Assembly (NCBI RefSeq): GCF_003258945.1
Contig: NZ_QLIX01000008.1
Span: forward strand, 62,001 to 126,000
Direction: 5' to 3'
Source: Roseicella frigidaeris
GTDB lineage: Bacteria; Pseudomonadota; Alphaproteobacteria; Acetobacterales; Acetobacteraceae
DNA: 64,000 nucleotides
Under the pieces are notes generated by a model, which saw only the letters and a program-made list of their open reading frames with translations, had not been told where the DNA came from and made no database searches. A program made the translations under genes and the position numbers. Of the stretch, positions 49,538 to 58,520 are shown piece after piece (position 1 is the first letter of the stretch; each line of letters begins with the position of its first letter).

Positions 49538-50749
49538 TCATAGCGGCGGCGGCGCCTCGCCGCCCAGCAGGCGCCGCACCGCGGCGACGAAATCGGCGAC
49601 CGCCTGGCGATGCGCCCGGTCGGTCTCGGGCGGGACATGCGGCGCCTGCGGGAAGGCGCCGAGCGTGATCACGGCCAGCCGCTCCGCCGGCAGGATGTCG
49701 ATGCGCTGGCCGGCGAAGCCGAGCGCCGAGATCAGCCCCTCGCCGAGCCACCAGCAATAGCCGTAATGGGTGATGCCGGGCGCGCGCGGCTCCGGCACCG
49801 GAAAGCGCGGCGTGGCCATCGCCGCCACCCAGCCCTCGGGCAGGACGCGCCGGCCGGCGATCATGCCGTCCTCCAGGATGAACTGGGCGATGCGGCCGAA
49901 GTCGCGCAGCGCCATGCCGGCGCGGCTGCCGCCGATCTCCTGCCCGCCTTCCGATTCCAGCGTGTAGAAGGCCTCGAACTCCATCCCCGCCGGCTGCCAG
50001 AGCCGCGCCGAGAGGTAGTCCGCGAGCGGCATCCCGACCGCGCGGGTGAGGCAGGCGCCCAGCACGAAGGTGTCGCCCGAGTTGTAGAGGAAGCGGCTGC
50101 CGGGCGCGGCGTCGCGCGGCAGCGCCGCCATCTGCCGCAGCACCCCGCCGGGTTGCCGCGCGGCGAGGGCGCGGCTGTAGCGGTTCACCTCGCTCTCCGG
50201 GTCGGCATAGACCTCGGTCCAGCGCAGGCCGGAGGCCATGGTGAGCAGATGCTCCAGCGTCACGCCGTCATAGGCGGTGCCGCGCAGCTCCGGCAGGTGG
50301 CGCGTCACCGGCTCCTCGACCGAGGCGATGGCGCCGTCCTGGATCGCCGCGCCGACCAGCACGGCGGTGAGCGACTTCACCGTGGACATGGTGCTCCAGC
50401 GATCCGCCTCGCCGAGGCCGAGCCCGTAGCGCTCCAGCCGGACGCGCCCGTCCTGCACCACCAGCAGCCCGGCCAGGCAATTCCGGGCCATGACATCCTC
50501 CACCGCCAGCCCGGCCTCGGCCAGCGCCCCGGCGATGTCCGCGCCCCGCGCCCAGGGGCGCGGCGTGCCGCGGCGGACCACGCGATGGGCGAAGAGTTGG
50601 TCGACGATGCGATAGGCCCAGGGCTGCAAAGTCGGCGGGTAGAGCAGGAAATCGCCGGGCGGCGGCAGGCAGGCGGCGGGCAGGGCAGGGGGCAGGGAAG
50701 GAGGCAGGGCAGGGGGCAAGCGTCGGATCTCCGGGGGGCAGTCCGGCAT
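49538..50749 (-). CDS. Serine hydrolase, beta-lactamase / class C-like family
   Basis: 403 aa. The S-x-x-K of class C-type beta-lactamases and esterases is in STMSTVKSLTAVLVG; the tyrosine motif appears as the YNS in SRFLYNSGDTFVLG, and further GITHYGYCWWLGEG precedes the third motif region. No signal peptide is obvious, which argues for an esterase or peptidase in the cytoplasm rather than an antibiotic-inactivating enzyme. The N terminus is Pro-rich (RRLPPALPPSLPPALPAACL). Starts at 50749 and 50776 are both possible. Confidence 0.85.
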   Translation of the reverse strand: MPDCPPEIRRLPPALPPSLPPALPAACLPPPGDFLLYPPTLQPWAYRIVDQLFAHRVVRRGTPRPWARGADIAGALAEAGLAVEDVMARNCLAGLLVVQDGRVRLERYGLGLGEADRWSTMSTVKSLTAVLVGAAIQDGAIASVEEPVTRHLPELRGTAYDGVTLEHLLTMASGLRWTEVYADPESEVNRYSRALAARQPGGVLRQMAALPRDAAPGSRFLYNSGDTFVLGACLTRAVGMPLADYLSARLWQPAGMEFEAFYTLESEGGQEIGGSRAGMALRDFGRIAQFILEDGMIAGRRVLPEGWVAAMATPRFPVPEPRAPGITHYGYCWWLGEGLISALGFAGQRIDILPAERLAVITLGAFPQAPHVPPETDRAHRQAVADFVAAVRRLLGGEAPPPL

Positions 50750-50911
50750 CCTGCCCCCGCCGGGCCTGCCTGTCATCGAACCGGGCCTGCGCGCCGCGCC
50801 CGCCTGGGGCAGGATGGCCCCGCCGGAGCCAGGGGGCCGGATGCCCTCGCCAGGGTCCTGCTGGCGAAGTCCCGCGGGCGTCGCCAGCAGGCCATCAGGG
50901 ACGCATTGCGC

Positions 50912-52513
50912 ATGGACAGCCTGGCCCGTCACCTCCTCGCCCTGCACCGCCGCGGCCTGTTGCGCGGCGCCCTCGGCCTCGCCGCGCTCGGCGCCCTGCC
51001 GCCGGCGCGCGCCCAGCCGGCGGGCGGCGGCGCGGCGCTGTTCCGCCTCGGCGTCGCCAGCGGCGATCCCTGGCCGGACGGCATGGTGCTCTGGACCCGC
51101 CTCGCCCCGGAGCCGCTGGCGCCGCTCGGCGGCATGCCGGCGGCGCCGGTCGAGGTCGGCTGGGAGGTGGCGGAGGAGGAGCGCTTCGCCCGCATCGCCG
51201 CAAGCGGCACTGCCCTGGCCCGGCCGGAGGGCGGCTTCGCGGTGCATGCCGAGGTCGCCGGCCTGCAACCCGGCCGGCCCTATTGGTACCGCTTCCGCGC
51301 CGGCGGCGAGGCCAGCCCGGTCGGCCGCACCCGCACCGCGCCGGCGCCGGGCGCGATGCCGGCGCGGCTGCGCGTCCTCAATGCCGGCTGCCAGCATCTG
51401 GAGCATGGCTGGTTCACCGCCTGGCGGCATGCCGCCGAGGAGGAGGCGATCGACCTCGTCTTCCATTATGGCGACTTCATCTACGAGCAGGCGGGCCGGC
51501 AGCCCGGCCAGGGCGGCTGGGGGCCGCCGCCGGTGCGCCAGCATGCCGGCGGCGAGGCCATGACGCTCGAGGCGTATCGCCGCCGCTACGCCCAGTACCG
51601 GCTGGACCCCGACCTGCAGGCGGCGCAGGCGGCGCATCCCTTCCTCTGCAGCTTCGACGACCACGAGGTGGACAACAACTGGGCCGGCCCCGTCAGCGAG
51701 GAGGATGGCGGCGCCCGCCATCCCGTCGCCGTGCCGCCGGAGGTCTTCGCCCTGCGCAAGGCCGCCGCCTTCCAGGCCTGGTACGAGGCCATGCCGGTGC
51801 GCCGCGCCCTGCTGCCGCGCGGGCCGGAGATCACCGCCTTCCGCCGGCTGCGCTTCGGGCGGCTGCTGGAGGTGCATGTGCTCGACACCCGCAGCTTCCG
51901 CGACGACCAGCCCTGCGGCGACGGCAGCGGCCCGCCCTGCGCCGCGGTGGCGCGGCCGGAGGCGCAGATGCTCGGCCCGGGGCAGGAGGCCTGGCTGCTC
52001 GACGGGATGGCGGCGTCGGGCGCGCGCTGGCAGGTGCTGGCGCAGCAGGTGATGATGATGCGCCGCGAATTGCCGCAGGGCCGCCTCTCGATGGACAAGT
52101 GGGACGGCTATCCCGCCGCCCGCGCCCGGGTGCTGGAGGGGCTGGCGGCGCGCGGGATCGGCCGGGCGGTGGTCCTCAGCGGCGATGTCCACAATGCCTG
52201 GGCCGGGCAGCTCCACCGCGATCCGCTGGACCCGGCGAGCCCGGTGCTCGCCACCGAGTTCACCGGCACCAGCATCACCAGCGAGGGGGACGGCGCGGAG
52301 ATCCAGCCCTCGACGCCCGAGATCCTGCGGCGCAACCCGCATGTCGCCTTCTTCAACGACCGCCGCGGCTACACCCTGCACGAGGTGACGCCGGACCGCT
52401 TCGAGGCCTGCTTCCGCGCCGTGGCGCGGGTGAGCCGGCCCGGCGCGCCACGCGAGGATCGTGGCCGCTTCCTGCTGGAGGCCGGGCGGCCCGACCGGCT
52501 GCTGCGGGCGTGA
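50912..52513 (+). CDS. phoD: PhoD-family alkaline phosphatase / phosphodiesterase
   Basis: 533 aa. Tat-type signal (HRRGLLRGALGLAALGALPP, RR before a hydrophobic stretch, cleavage after ARA-Q) followed by an N-terminal Ig-like domain (GDPWPDGMVLWTRLAP) and the metallophosphatase domain: FHYGDFIYEQ, DDHEVDNNW, and VLSGDVHNAWAG. Tat export agrees with a metalloenzyme folded in the cytoplasm. It releases phosphate from phosphodiesters and phospholipids in the periplasm. Divergent from the serine hydrolase gene; no Pho box was identified. Confidence 0.92.
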   Translation: MDSLARHLLALHRRGLLRGALGLAALGALPPARAQPAGGGAALFRLGVASGDPWPDGMVLWTRLAPEPLAPLGGMPAAPVEVGWEVAEEERFARIAASGTALARPEGGFAVHAEVAGLQPGRPYWYRFRAGGEASPVGRTRTAPAPGAMPARLRVLNAGCQHLEHGWFTAWRHAAEEEAIDLVFHYGDFIYEQAGRQPGQGGWGPPPVRQHAGGEAMTLEAYRRRYAQYRLDPDLQAAQAAHPFLCSFDDHEVDNNWAGPVSEEDGGARHPVAVPPEVFALRKAAAFQAWYEAMPVRRALLPRGPEITAFRRLRFGRLLEVHVLDTRSFRDDQPCGDGSGPPCAAVARPEAQMLGPGQEAWLLDGMAASGARWQVLAQQVMMMRRELPQGRLSMDKWDGYPAARARVLEGLAARGIGRAVVLSGDVHNAWAGQLHRDPLDPASPVLATEFTGTSITSEGDGAEIQPSTPEILRRNPHVAFFNDRRGYTLHEVTPDRFEACFRAVARVSRPGAPREDRGRFLLEAGRPDRLLRA

Positions 52514-52608
52514 CGGGCGCGGGCCGGGACGCTGCCGGCGCGGCGGGGCGTTTCCGCCCCGCGCCGATCCGCTCTACCCTGCGCCGGACGGATCGGGAGG
52601 AAGGGCGC

Positions 52609-53487
52609 ATGGCACGCATCGGCTTCGTCGGCTTGGGCAACATGGGCGGGCCGATGGCGCGCAACCTGCTGCGGGCGGGGCATGCCGTCGCCGGCTACGA
52701 CCTGGTCCCGGCGGCGCTCGAGGCCTTCGCCGGCGCGGGCGGCCAGGCCGCCGGCAGCGCCGCCGAGGCCGCCGCCGGCGCCGCGTTCGTCGTCACCATG
52801 CTGCCGGCCGGGCGGCATGTGCGCGAGGCCTGGCTCGGCGCCGGCGGCCTGGCGGCGGCGAGCGCGCCCGGGGCGGTGCTGATCGACTGCTCGACCATCG
52901 ACGTGGCGACGGCGCGCGAGGTCGCCGCCGGCGCGGGCAAGCCGATGCTGGATGCGCCGGTCTCGGGCGGCACCATGGGGGCGGAGGCGGCGACGCTCAC
53001 CTTCATGGTGGGCGGGCCGGCGCCGGCCTATGCCGCGGCGCTGCCGATCCTGCAGGCGATGGGCCGGACCATCGTGCATTGCGGCGAGGCCGGCGCCGGC
53101 CAGGCGGCCAAGGTCTGCAACAACATGATGCTGGCGGCGAACATGATCGTCACCGCCGAGGCCTTCGTGCTGGCCGAGAAGCTCGGCCTGACGCATCAGG
53201 CGCTGTTCGACGTCGCCAGCAAGTCCTCCGGCCAGTCCTGGGCGCTGACCTCCTATTGCCCGGTGCCGGGGCCGGTGCCGAACAGCCCGGCCAACCGCGA
53301 CTACCGGCCGGGCTTCGCCGCCGCCCTGATGCTGAAGGATCTCGGCCTGTCGCAGGAGGCCGCGGCGACGGCCGGTGCCACGACGCCGCTCGGCGCCGAG
53401 GCGTTGGCGCTGTACCGGCGCTTCGTCGAGGCGGGCGGCGGGGATGTGGATTTCTCCGGCATCATCCGTCTGCTCCGCGAAGGCTGA
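52609..53487 (+). CDS. mmsB: 3-Hydroxyisobutyrate dehydrogenase
   Basis: 292 aa. Beta-hydroxyacid dehydrogenase in valine breakdown. NAD-binding IGFVGLGNMGGPMARNLLRA; substrate signature DAPVSGGTMGAEAATLTFMV; catalytic lysine in GAGQAAKVCNNMMLA; C-terminal LMLKDLGLSQEAA. GGGAGGAAGG precedes the ATG at 52609. It is alone here, without the acyl-CoA dehydrogenase or aldehyde dehydrogenase (mmsA), so a related acid substrate cannot be excluded. Confidence 0.92.
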   Translation: MARIGFVGLGNMGGPMARNLLRAGHAVAGYDLVPAALEAFAGAGGQAAGSAAEAAAGAAFVVTMLPAGRHVREAWLGAGGLAAASAPGAVLIDCSTIDVATAREVAAGAGKPMLDAPVSGGTMGAEAATLTFMVGGPAPAYAAALPILQAMGRTIVHCGEAGAGQAAKVCNNMMLAANMIVTAEAFVLAEKLGLTHQALFDVASKSSGQSWALTSYCPVPGPVPNSPANRDYRPGFAAALMLKDLGLSQEAAATAGATTPLGAEALALYRRFVEAGGGDVDFSGIIRLLREG

Positions 53488-53681
53488 GCCGGTCTTCCGT
53501 CACGGATGGAAAACGCATCATCCATGAGGTAACCTGCGGACGCCTTTGCGGCAGCCTGCACCCGGGCGCGATGATCGTCCCAGCCGTCCTCCGCGGCGCT
53601 GGGCAGGGATCGCGCCGGTGCGCTCCGGCGCGGGGGCGCCCCTGACCGGATGCCTCCCCATTCGGTCCAGCCTGGTTGCCT

Positions 53682-55469
53682 ATGGTCCCTTCTGCCGTGC
53701 CCAGCCTCACCGCCCTTGCCGACACCCTCGGCCTGGTGCCGGTCCCGACCCTCCTGCTGGAGCGGCCGGGGCTGCGCTTGCTGCTCGGCAACGGGGAGGC
53801 CGCCGCGCTGCTCGGCTGCCCCCCCGAGCATCTGGCCGCGGCCTGGGCGGCGGTGCTCGGCGGCGCCGAGGGCGGGGCCCTGGCCCAGCGCCTGGCCGGC
53901 ATCGCCGGGGATGGCCGGACCGAGGTGTTCGACGCGCCTTTCGTCCTCGCCGGGGCCAGGACCCGGGCGGTGCTGGTCCATGCCCGCGAGATCACGCTCG
54001 AGGGCCGGCGGCTGCTCTCGGTCGGGCTGACCGACATCACCCGGCAGCAGCGGGCGGAGGCGCGGCTGGCCCGGGTGCAGCGGCGGCTGGACGCGGCGCT
54101 GGCCGGGGCCGAGCTCGGCGCCTGGCACCGCAACCTGCGCACCGAGCTGATCGAGGTCTCGGCACGCTGGTGCGCCATGCTCGGCCTGCCGCCCATGCAC
54201 ACCCTGCCGGTGCCGGCCTGGCGCAAGCTGGTGCATCCCGCCGACCGGGCGGTGCTGCAGGACCATGCCGAGGCCATCCTGACCGGCGAGATCGACCGCT
54301 ACGAGCTCGTGCTGCGCCTGCAGCACGTGGATGGGCGCTACATCCCGGTCCTGAGCCGCGGCGTCGTCATCGAGCGCGACCCGGCGGGGCGGCCGCTGGT
54401 GATGACCGGCACGCATCACGACCTCACGGTGCTGCACGCCTCGGAGGCGGCCCGGGTCGAGAGCGAGCGGGAGGCGCGGCGCCGGCTGGCCGAGCTCGAG
54501 ACCCTCTATCACTTCGCTCCGCTCGGCCTCGCGCAATTCGACCGCTCGCTCCGCTTCGTGCGCATCAACGAGGCCCTGGCCGAGATCAACGGCTTCCCGG
54601 TCGAGGCGCATATCGGCCGGGTGGTCTGGGACCTGGTCCCGGACCTGCAGGCGGCGGCGGAGCCCTTGATGCGGCGGGTGCTGGACCGCGGCGAGACCAT
54701 CACCGGCATCGAGTTCATCGGCGAGACCGCGAAGGCGCCCGGGGTCAAGCGCGACTGGGTGGAGCAGTTCTACCCGCTGCGCGACCCGGAGACGCAGGAG
54801 GTCATCGGCCTCGGCATCGTCTGCGAGGAGGTGACGGAGCGCAAGCGGGCCGAGCGGACGCGCGAGCTGCTGCTGCGCGAGCTGGATCACCGGGTGAAGA
54901 ACCTGTTCGCGGTGATGGGCGGGCTGGTCGCCTTCAGCGCCCGCGAGGCGGCCTCGCCGCAGGCGATGTGCGAGGCGCTGCTCGGGCGGATCGAGGCGCT
55001 GGCGCAGGCGCACGACCTGGTCCGCCCGGCGATCGCCGGCGCCGCCGGCGATATCCGCTCGACGACGCTCGCCGCCCTGGTCCACGCCCTGCTGGCGCCC
55101 TTCCGGGCGGCGGGGGAGCAGGCGGCGGGGCGGCTTCGCCTGGAGGGGCCGGAGATCCCGCTGGGGCCGGCCGCGGCCCCGCCGATCGCGCTCGCGCTGC
55201 ACGAGCTGGCGACCAACGCCGCGAAATACGGGGCGCTGTCGCGCACGGGCGGCCTGGTGCTGATCGAGTGGGGGATCGAGGCGCCGAGCCTCGGGCTGCG
55301 CTGGTCGGAGCGCGGCGGCCCGGCCGTGGTGCAGCCGGCCCGTCGTGGCTTCGGTCATCGCCTCGTCGCGCAGAGCGCGGCGCAGCTCGGCGGCACGGCG
55401 GAGTTCCGCTGGGCGCCGGAGGGGCTGACGGTCGAGCTGCGCCTGCCGCTCCAGCGGCTCACCGGCTGA
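53682..55469 (+). CDS. PAS-domain sensor histidine kinase, HWE family
   Basis: 595 aa, no membrane segments, so a cytoplasmic sensor. Three PAS-like regions (about 15-120, 130-260 and 270-390; GLVPVPTLLLERPGLRLLL, YELVLRLQHVDGRYIPVLSR, PLGLAQFDRSLRFVRINEAL). The kinase core begins LLLRELDHRVKNLFAVMGGL, the H-R-V-K-N box of HWE/HisKA_2 kinases, with ATPase N box ALALHELATNAAKYGALS and the late GFGHRLV-type G box. HWE kinases act in light, stress or general stress responses in alphaproteobacteria. No response regulator is adjacent. Start ATG 53682; a TTG at 53676 is in frame. Confidence 0.9.
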   Translation: MVPSAVPSLTALADTLGLVPVPTLLLERPGLRLLLGNGEAAALLGCPPEHLAAAWAAVLGGAEGGALAQRLAGIAGDGRTEVFDAPFVLAGARTRAVLVHAREITLEGRRLLSVGLTDITRQQRAEARLARVQRRLDAALAGAELGAWHRNLRTELIEVSARWCAMLGLPPMHTLPVPAWRKLVHPADRAVLQDHAEAILTGEIDRYELVLRLQHVDGRYIPVLSRGVVIERDPAGRPLVMTGTHHDLTVLHASEAARVESEREARRRLAELETLYHFAPLGLAQFDRSLRFVRINEALAEINGFPVEAHIGRVVWDLVPDLQAAAEPLMRRVLDRGETITGIEFIGETAKAPGVKRDWVEQFYPLRDPETQEVIGLGIVCEEVTERKRAERTRELLLRELDHRVKNLFAVMGGLVAFSAREAASPQAMCEALLGRIEALAQAHDLVRPAIAGAAGDIRSTTLAALVHALLAPFRAAGEQAAGRLRLEGPEIPLGPAAAPPIALALHELATNAAKYGALSRTGGLVLIEWGIEAPSLGLRWSERGGPAVVQPARRGFGHRLVAQSAAQLGGTAEFRWAPEGLTVELRLPLQRLTG

Positions 55470-55508
55470 GGGTTGATCGCCGGCGGCTGGTGCGCCGACA
55501 GGCCGGTG

Positions 55509-55605
55509 CCATACGAACGGCCGTTGCCGGTGACCCATCAACGGCCCCCATGGGCGGTCCCCTTGGCGCCGGGCGCAACCCTCCGGCCGGACCGTCGTCC
55601 GGCCG
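55509..55605. repeat. R1 repeat, left half only (copy D)
   Basis: CCATACGAACGGCCGTTGCC, GGTGACCCATCAACGGCCCC and CTTGGCGCCGGGCGCAACC match the left half of copy A in order. The right half is missing; the sequence ends in a short hairpin (CCGGCCGGACCGTCGTCCGG) just before the panE stop at 55608. A deletion derivative of the element. Confidence 0.7.
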
Positions 55606-55607
55606 GG

Positions 55608-56549
55608 TCAGCCCCGCGGCAGCCTGCCGGCGTCGCGCCGCTGCTCATAGGCCTTGGCGTGCAGATAGGCGGCCTCGTGCAGCTCGTGCGGCACGCCGGC
55701 CGCCCGCGCGGCCTCGAGCAGGAAGCCGAGGATGTGGTCGGCCTCGATCCGCCCGCCCGCCTCCAGGTCGCGCAGCATGGAGGTGGCGTAGCTGCCCTTC
55801 GGATCGGCGAAGAGGGCGCGGAATTCCGCCAGGAAGGCCTCGGGCATCGGATGCCCGTTGGCGGCGGCGATGGCGGCGTTGCGCTCCAGCAGCCGGTGCA
55901 TGACGCCGACGCCGCCGGGCGAGCGCGCGATCTCGCCGGTGTTGGCCCGCAGCAGCACCGTGCCGATGGCGCTGGTGCCGAGATGCACCAGCTTCTCCCA
56001 CATCCGCTGCAGGATGTCCGGCACCGCGCTCGCCACCATGCCCTCGGCGCGCGCGGCCAGCGCCGCCAGCGCCTCGACCCGCGGGCTCATCCGGCCATCC
56101 GTCTCGCCGAAGGTGAGCCAGCGCCAGTCGTTGAGCTGCCGCACCACCCCCTCGGCGGTGAGCGTCGCCTGGATCTTGGCGAGGCCGCCGAGCACCGCGC
56201 CGGCGCCGAACTCCGCCTGCAGCCGGGCGATGTGCGACAGGCCGTTCAGCACCGGCAGGATGGCGGTTTGCGGCCCGACCGAGGGGCGGATGGCGGCGAT
56301 CGCCGCCTCCAGGTCATAGGCCTTGCAGGTGAGCAGGATCAGGTCCCAGCCGCCGCCGCCCTGGCCCGGGGCATGGGTCGCGGCCGGCAGCCGCGCATCG
56401 CCGAAGGGGCTCTCGATCACCAGCCCGTCGCGGGCGAGCTGCTCGCGCCGCCGCGGCCGGACCAGATAGGCCGTCTCCGCCCCCGCCTGCTGCAGCCGCC
56501 CGCCGAAATAGCCGCCGAGCGCGCCGGCACCGAGCACCAGGATCCGCAT
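55608..56549 (-). CDS. panE: 2-Dehydropantoate 2-reductase
   Basis: 313 aa. Ketopantoate reductase of pantothenate/CoA synthesis. NADPH-binding RILVLGAGALGGYFGGRLQ, LILLTCKAYDLEAA, VLNGLSHIARL, KLVHLGTSAIGTVLLRANTG (with the catalytic lysine in MWEKLV) and C-terminal KGSYATSMLRDLEAGGRIEAD are typical. Immediately downstream of the acpXL operon on the same strand (22 bp), so possibly read through from it; a functional link to lipid A is not obvious, apart from the need for ACP phosphopantetheine. Confidence 0.92.
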   Translation of the reverse strand: MRILVLGAGALGGYFGGRLQQAGAETAYLVRPRRREQLARDGLVIESPFGDARLPAATHAPGQGGGGWDLILLTCKAYDLEAAIAAIRPSVGPQTAILPVLNGLSHIARLQAEFGAGAVLGGLAKIQATLTAEGVVRQLNDWRWLTFGETDGRMSPRVEALAALAARAEGMVASAVPDILQRMWEKLVHLGTSAIGTVLLRANTGEIARSPGGVGVMHRLLERNAAIAAANGHPMPEAFLAEFRALFADPKGSYATSMLRDLEAGGRIEADHILGFLLEAARAAGVPHELHEAAYLHAKAYEQRRDAGRLPRG

Positions 56550-56571
56550 CGCCTTCCTCCCTTCGATCGCC

Positions 56572-57471
56572 CTACCGCCAGCGCCGGTGCATCCAGAGCC
56601 ACTGCCCCGGATGCTCGCGCACCCAGCCTTCGACGATGCGGTTCAGCAGCGCCGTCGCCGCCTCGACATCCACCCGCCCGCGGGCATCGCGGGGCAGCAG
56701 GATGGCCTCGGTCAGCTCCAGCCGGAAGCCGCCATCCGGCTCGCGGATCGCCCGTGCGCCATGCACCGGGCAATCGAAGCGCCGCGCCAGATGCGCGACC
56801 AGCGGGTTGGCGGCCGCCGGCCGGCCGAGGAAGGGCACGCGCGGGCCGCGGCCGAAGCGCTGGTCGATCAGCATGCCGACATGCAGCCCCTCGTCGAGCG
56901 CCTCCATCATGCGGAGCGGCGCCTCGATCCCGGCCGGGATCAGCCGCCCCATGCTGGTGCTGCGCAGCGCCACGATGTCGCGGGCGATATGGGGGTTGTT
57001 CGGGGTGCGGTAGAGCACCGCCGCCGGCAGCCCGTGCCGCGCCGCGGCGATGGCCGGCAGCTCCCAGTTCGCCAGATGCGCGGCGAAGAGCAGGGCGGGC
57101 TTGCCGTCCTCGCGCAATTCCAGGAAGCGGGCGGCGACCTCGGGCGCGATGCGGATGCGCCCCGGCCGCGCTGCCTCCAGGTCGAAATCCCAGAGCCGGT
57201 CGAGATGCGGGTATTCCGCCGCGGTGCGGCCGAGATTGTCCCAGGCCGCGCGGGCGATCCGGGCATGCTCGGCCGCGGGCAGCTCGGGGAAGGCCTGGCG
57301 GATGTTGTCGAGCGCGGTGCGGTGCGCCGGCAGCCAGGGGCCGATGCCGCGGGCGAGGGCGGCGCCGAAGGCCGCCGCGCGATCCGGGCCGAGGAGGCGC
57401 ATCAGGGCGACGAGGCCGCGCACCGGCAGGGCGAGGGCGGCATCCGCCGCGCGACGCAGGCGGCGGCGCAT
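56572..57471 (-). CDS. lpxXL: Lipid A very-long-chain acyltransferase LpxXL (LpxL/HtrB family)
   Basis: 299 aa. The H-x4-D/E-type acyltransferase site appears as LFAAHLANWELPAIAA (His and Glu). N-terminal membrane segment, FPELPAAEHARIARAAW, GMLIDQRFGRGPRVPFLGRP, and a C-terminal WVREHPGQWLWMHRRW are characteristic of lauroyl/LPS acyltransferases. By family knowledge LpxXL puts the 27-hydroxyoctacosanoyl-type chain on lipid A. Last gene of the six-gene acpXL operon (5 bp from adh), in the same order as in Rhizobium. Confidence 0.88.
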   Translation of the reverse strand: MRRRLRRAADAALALPVRGLVALMRLLGPDRAAAFGAALARGIGPWLPAHRTALDNIRQAFPELPAAEHARIARAAWDNLGRTAAEYPHLDRLWDFDLEAARPGRIRIAPEVAARFLELREDGKPALLFAAHLANWELPAIAAARHGLPAAVLYRTPNNPHIARDIVALRSTSMGRLIPAGIEAPLRMMEALDEGLHVGMLIDQRFGRGPRVPFLGRPAAANPLVAHLARRFDCPVHGARAIREPDGGFRLELTEAILLPRDARGRVDVEAATALLNRIVEGWVREHPGQWLWMHRRWR

Positions 57472-57476
57472 CGCCG

Positions 57477-58499
57477 CTACAGGGTGACGAGGATCTTGCC
57501 GAAGACGCGCCGGCTCTCCAGCCGCTGCAGCGCCTCGGCGAAGCCCTCGAGCGGCGCCACGGTGTCGAGCACCGGCGTCACCCCCTGCGCCATCCGCGCC
57601 AGCCCGTCGCCGATGCGGCGCATCGGGGCGCCGAAGCTGCCGATGATCCGCAATTGCCGCTGGAACAGCATCATCAGGTTGGTCTCGGCGGCGGCGCCGC
57701 TGGTCGAGCCGCAGGTCACCAGCCGCCCGCCCATCCGCAGCGAGAGCAGCGAGCCCGCCCAGGTGGCGGCGCCGACATGCTCGAAGACGACATCGACGCC
57801 GCGCTTGCGCGTCACCTTGCGGGCCACCGCCTCGAAGCGGTCGGTCGTGTAGTTCACCACGTGGTCGGCGCCGAGCGCCCGGGCCTGGGCGCATTTCTCG
57901 TCGGAGCCGGCGGTCGCGATCACCGTGCAGCCGATCGACTTGGCGATCCGCACCGCCGCCGTGCCGATGCCCGAGCCGGCGGCCTGCACCAGCACGGTCT
58001 CGCCGGGCTCCAGCCGCGCATTGTCGAAGAGCATGTGCTCGACGGTCGAGAAGGTGATGCCGGCGCAGGCGGCGTCCTCCAGGGCGACGCCCTCCGGCAC
58101 CGGCACCAGCAGCCGCGCCTCCTGGTTCACCAGCTCCTGCGCGAAGCCGTCGAGGTGGAAGCCCTTCACCCCGCGCACATCCTCGCAGAGATTGTCGCGC
58201 CCCTCGCGGCAGGCGCGGCACTGGCCGCAGGTGACGGCGCCATAGGGCACGGCGCGCTGGCCGAGGCGCCAGCCCTCGACGCCCGCGCCGAGCGCCACCA
58301 CCTCGCCCACCGCCTCGGCGCCGACGGTCAGCGGCAGGCGGCGCTTCGCGAAGGCCATGCCGCGCCAACCCCAGACATCGATGTGGTTGAGCGCGACCGC
58401 CCGCATGCGCAGCCGCACCTCGCCCGGCCCGGGCGGCGGCGGCTCGGGGAGATCGACCAGCCGCGTGTCGCGGTCGCCGTAGAGCTGCAGGGCGCGCAT
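57477..58499 (-). CDS. Zinc-type alcohol dehydrogenase (acpXL operon, adh)
   Basis: 340 aa. MDR superfamily: catalytic-domain NHIDVWGWRG, a structural zinc Cys cluster in GAVTCGQCRACREGRDNLCE, NAD(P) motif VLVQAAGSGIGTAAVRIA and AGSDEKCAQARALGADHVVN. In the Rhizobium cluster the equivalent gene is adh2XL, presumed to work on a long-chain intermediate. Here it sits between fabF1 (21 bp) and lpxXL (5 bp) and must be translated with them. Specific substrate is inferred. Confidence 0.85.
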   Translation of the reverse strand: MRALQLYGDRDTRLVDLPEPPPPGPGEVRLRMRAVALNHIDVWGWRGMAFAKRRLPLTVGAEAVGEVVALGAGVEGWRLGQRAVPYGAVTCGQCRACREGRDNLCEDVRGVKGFHLDGFAQELVNQEARLLVPVPEGVALEDAACAGITFSTVEHMLFDNARLEPGETVLVQAAGSGIGTAAVRIAKSIGCTVIATAGSDEKCAQARALGADHVVNYTTDRFEAVARKVTRKRGVDVVFEHVGAATWAGSLLSLRMGGRLVTCGSTSGAAAETNLMMLFQRQLRIIGSFGAPMRRIGDGLARMAQGVTPVLDTVAPLEGFAEALQRLESRRVFGKILVTL

Positions 58500-58520
58500 G
58501 CCGGCTCCTATGCCTGCCGC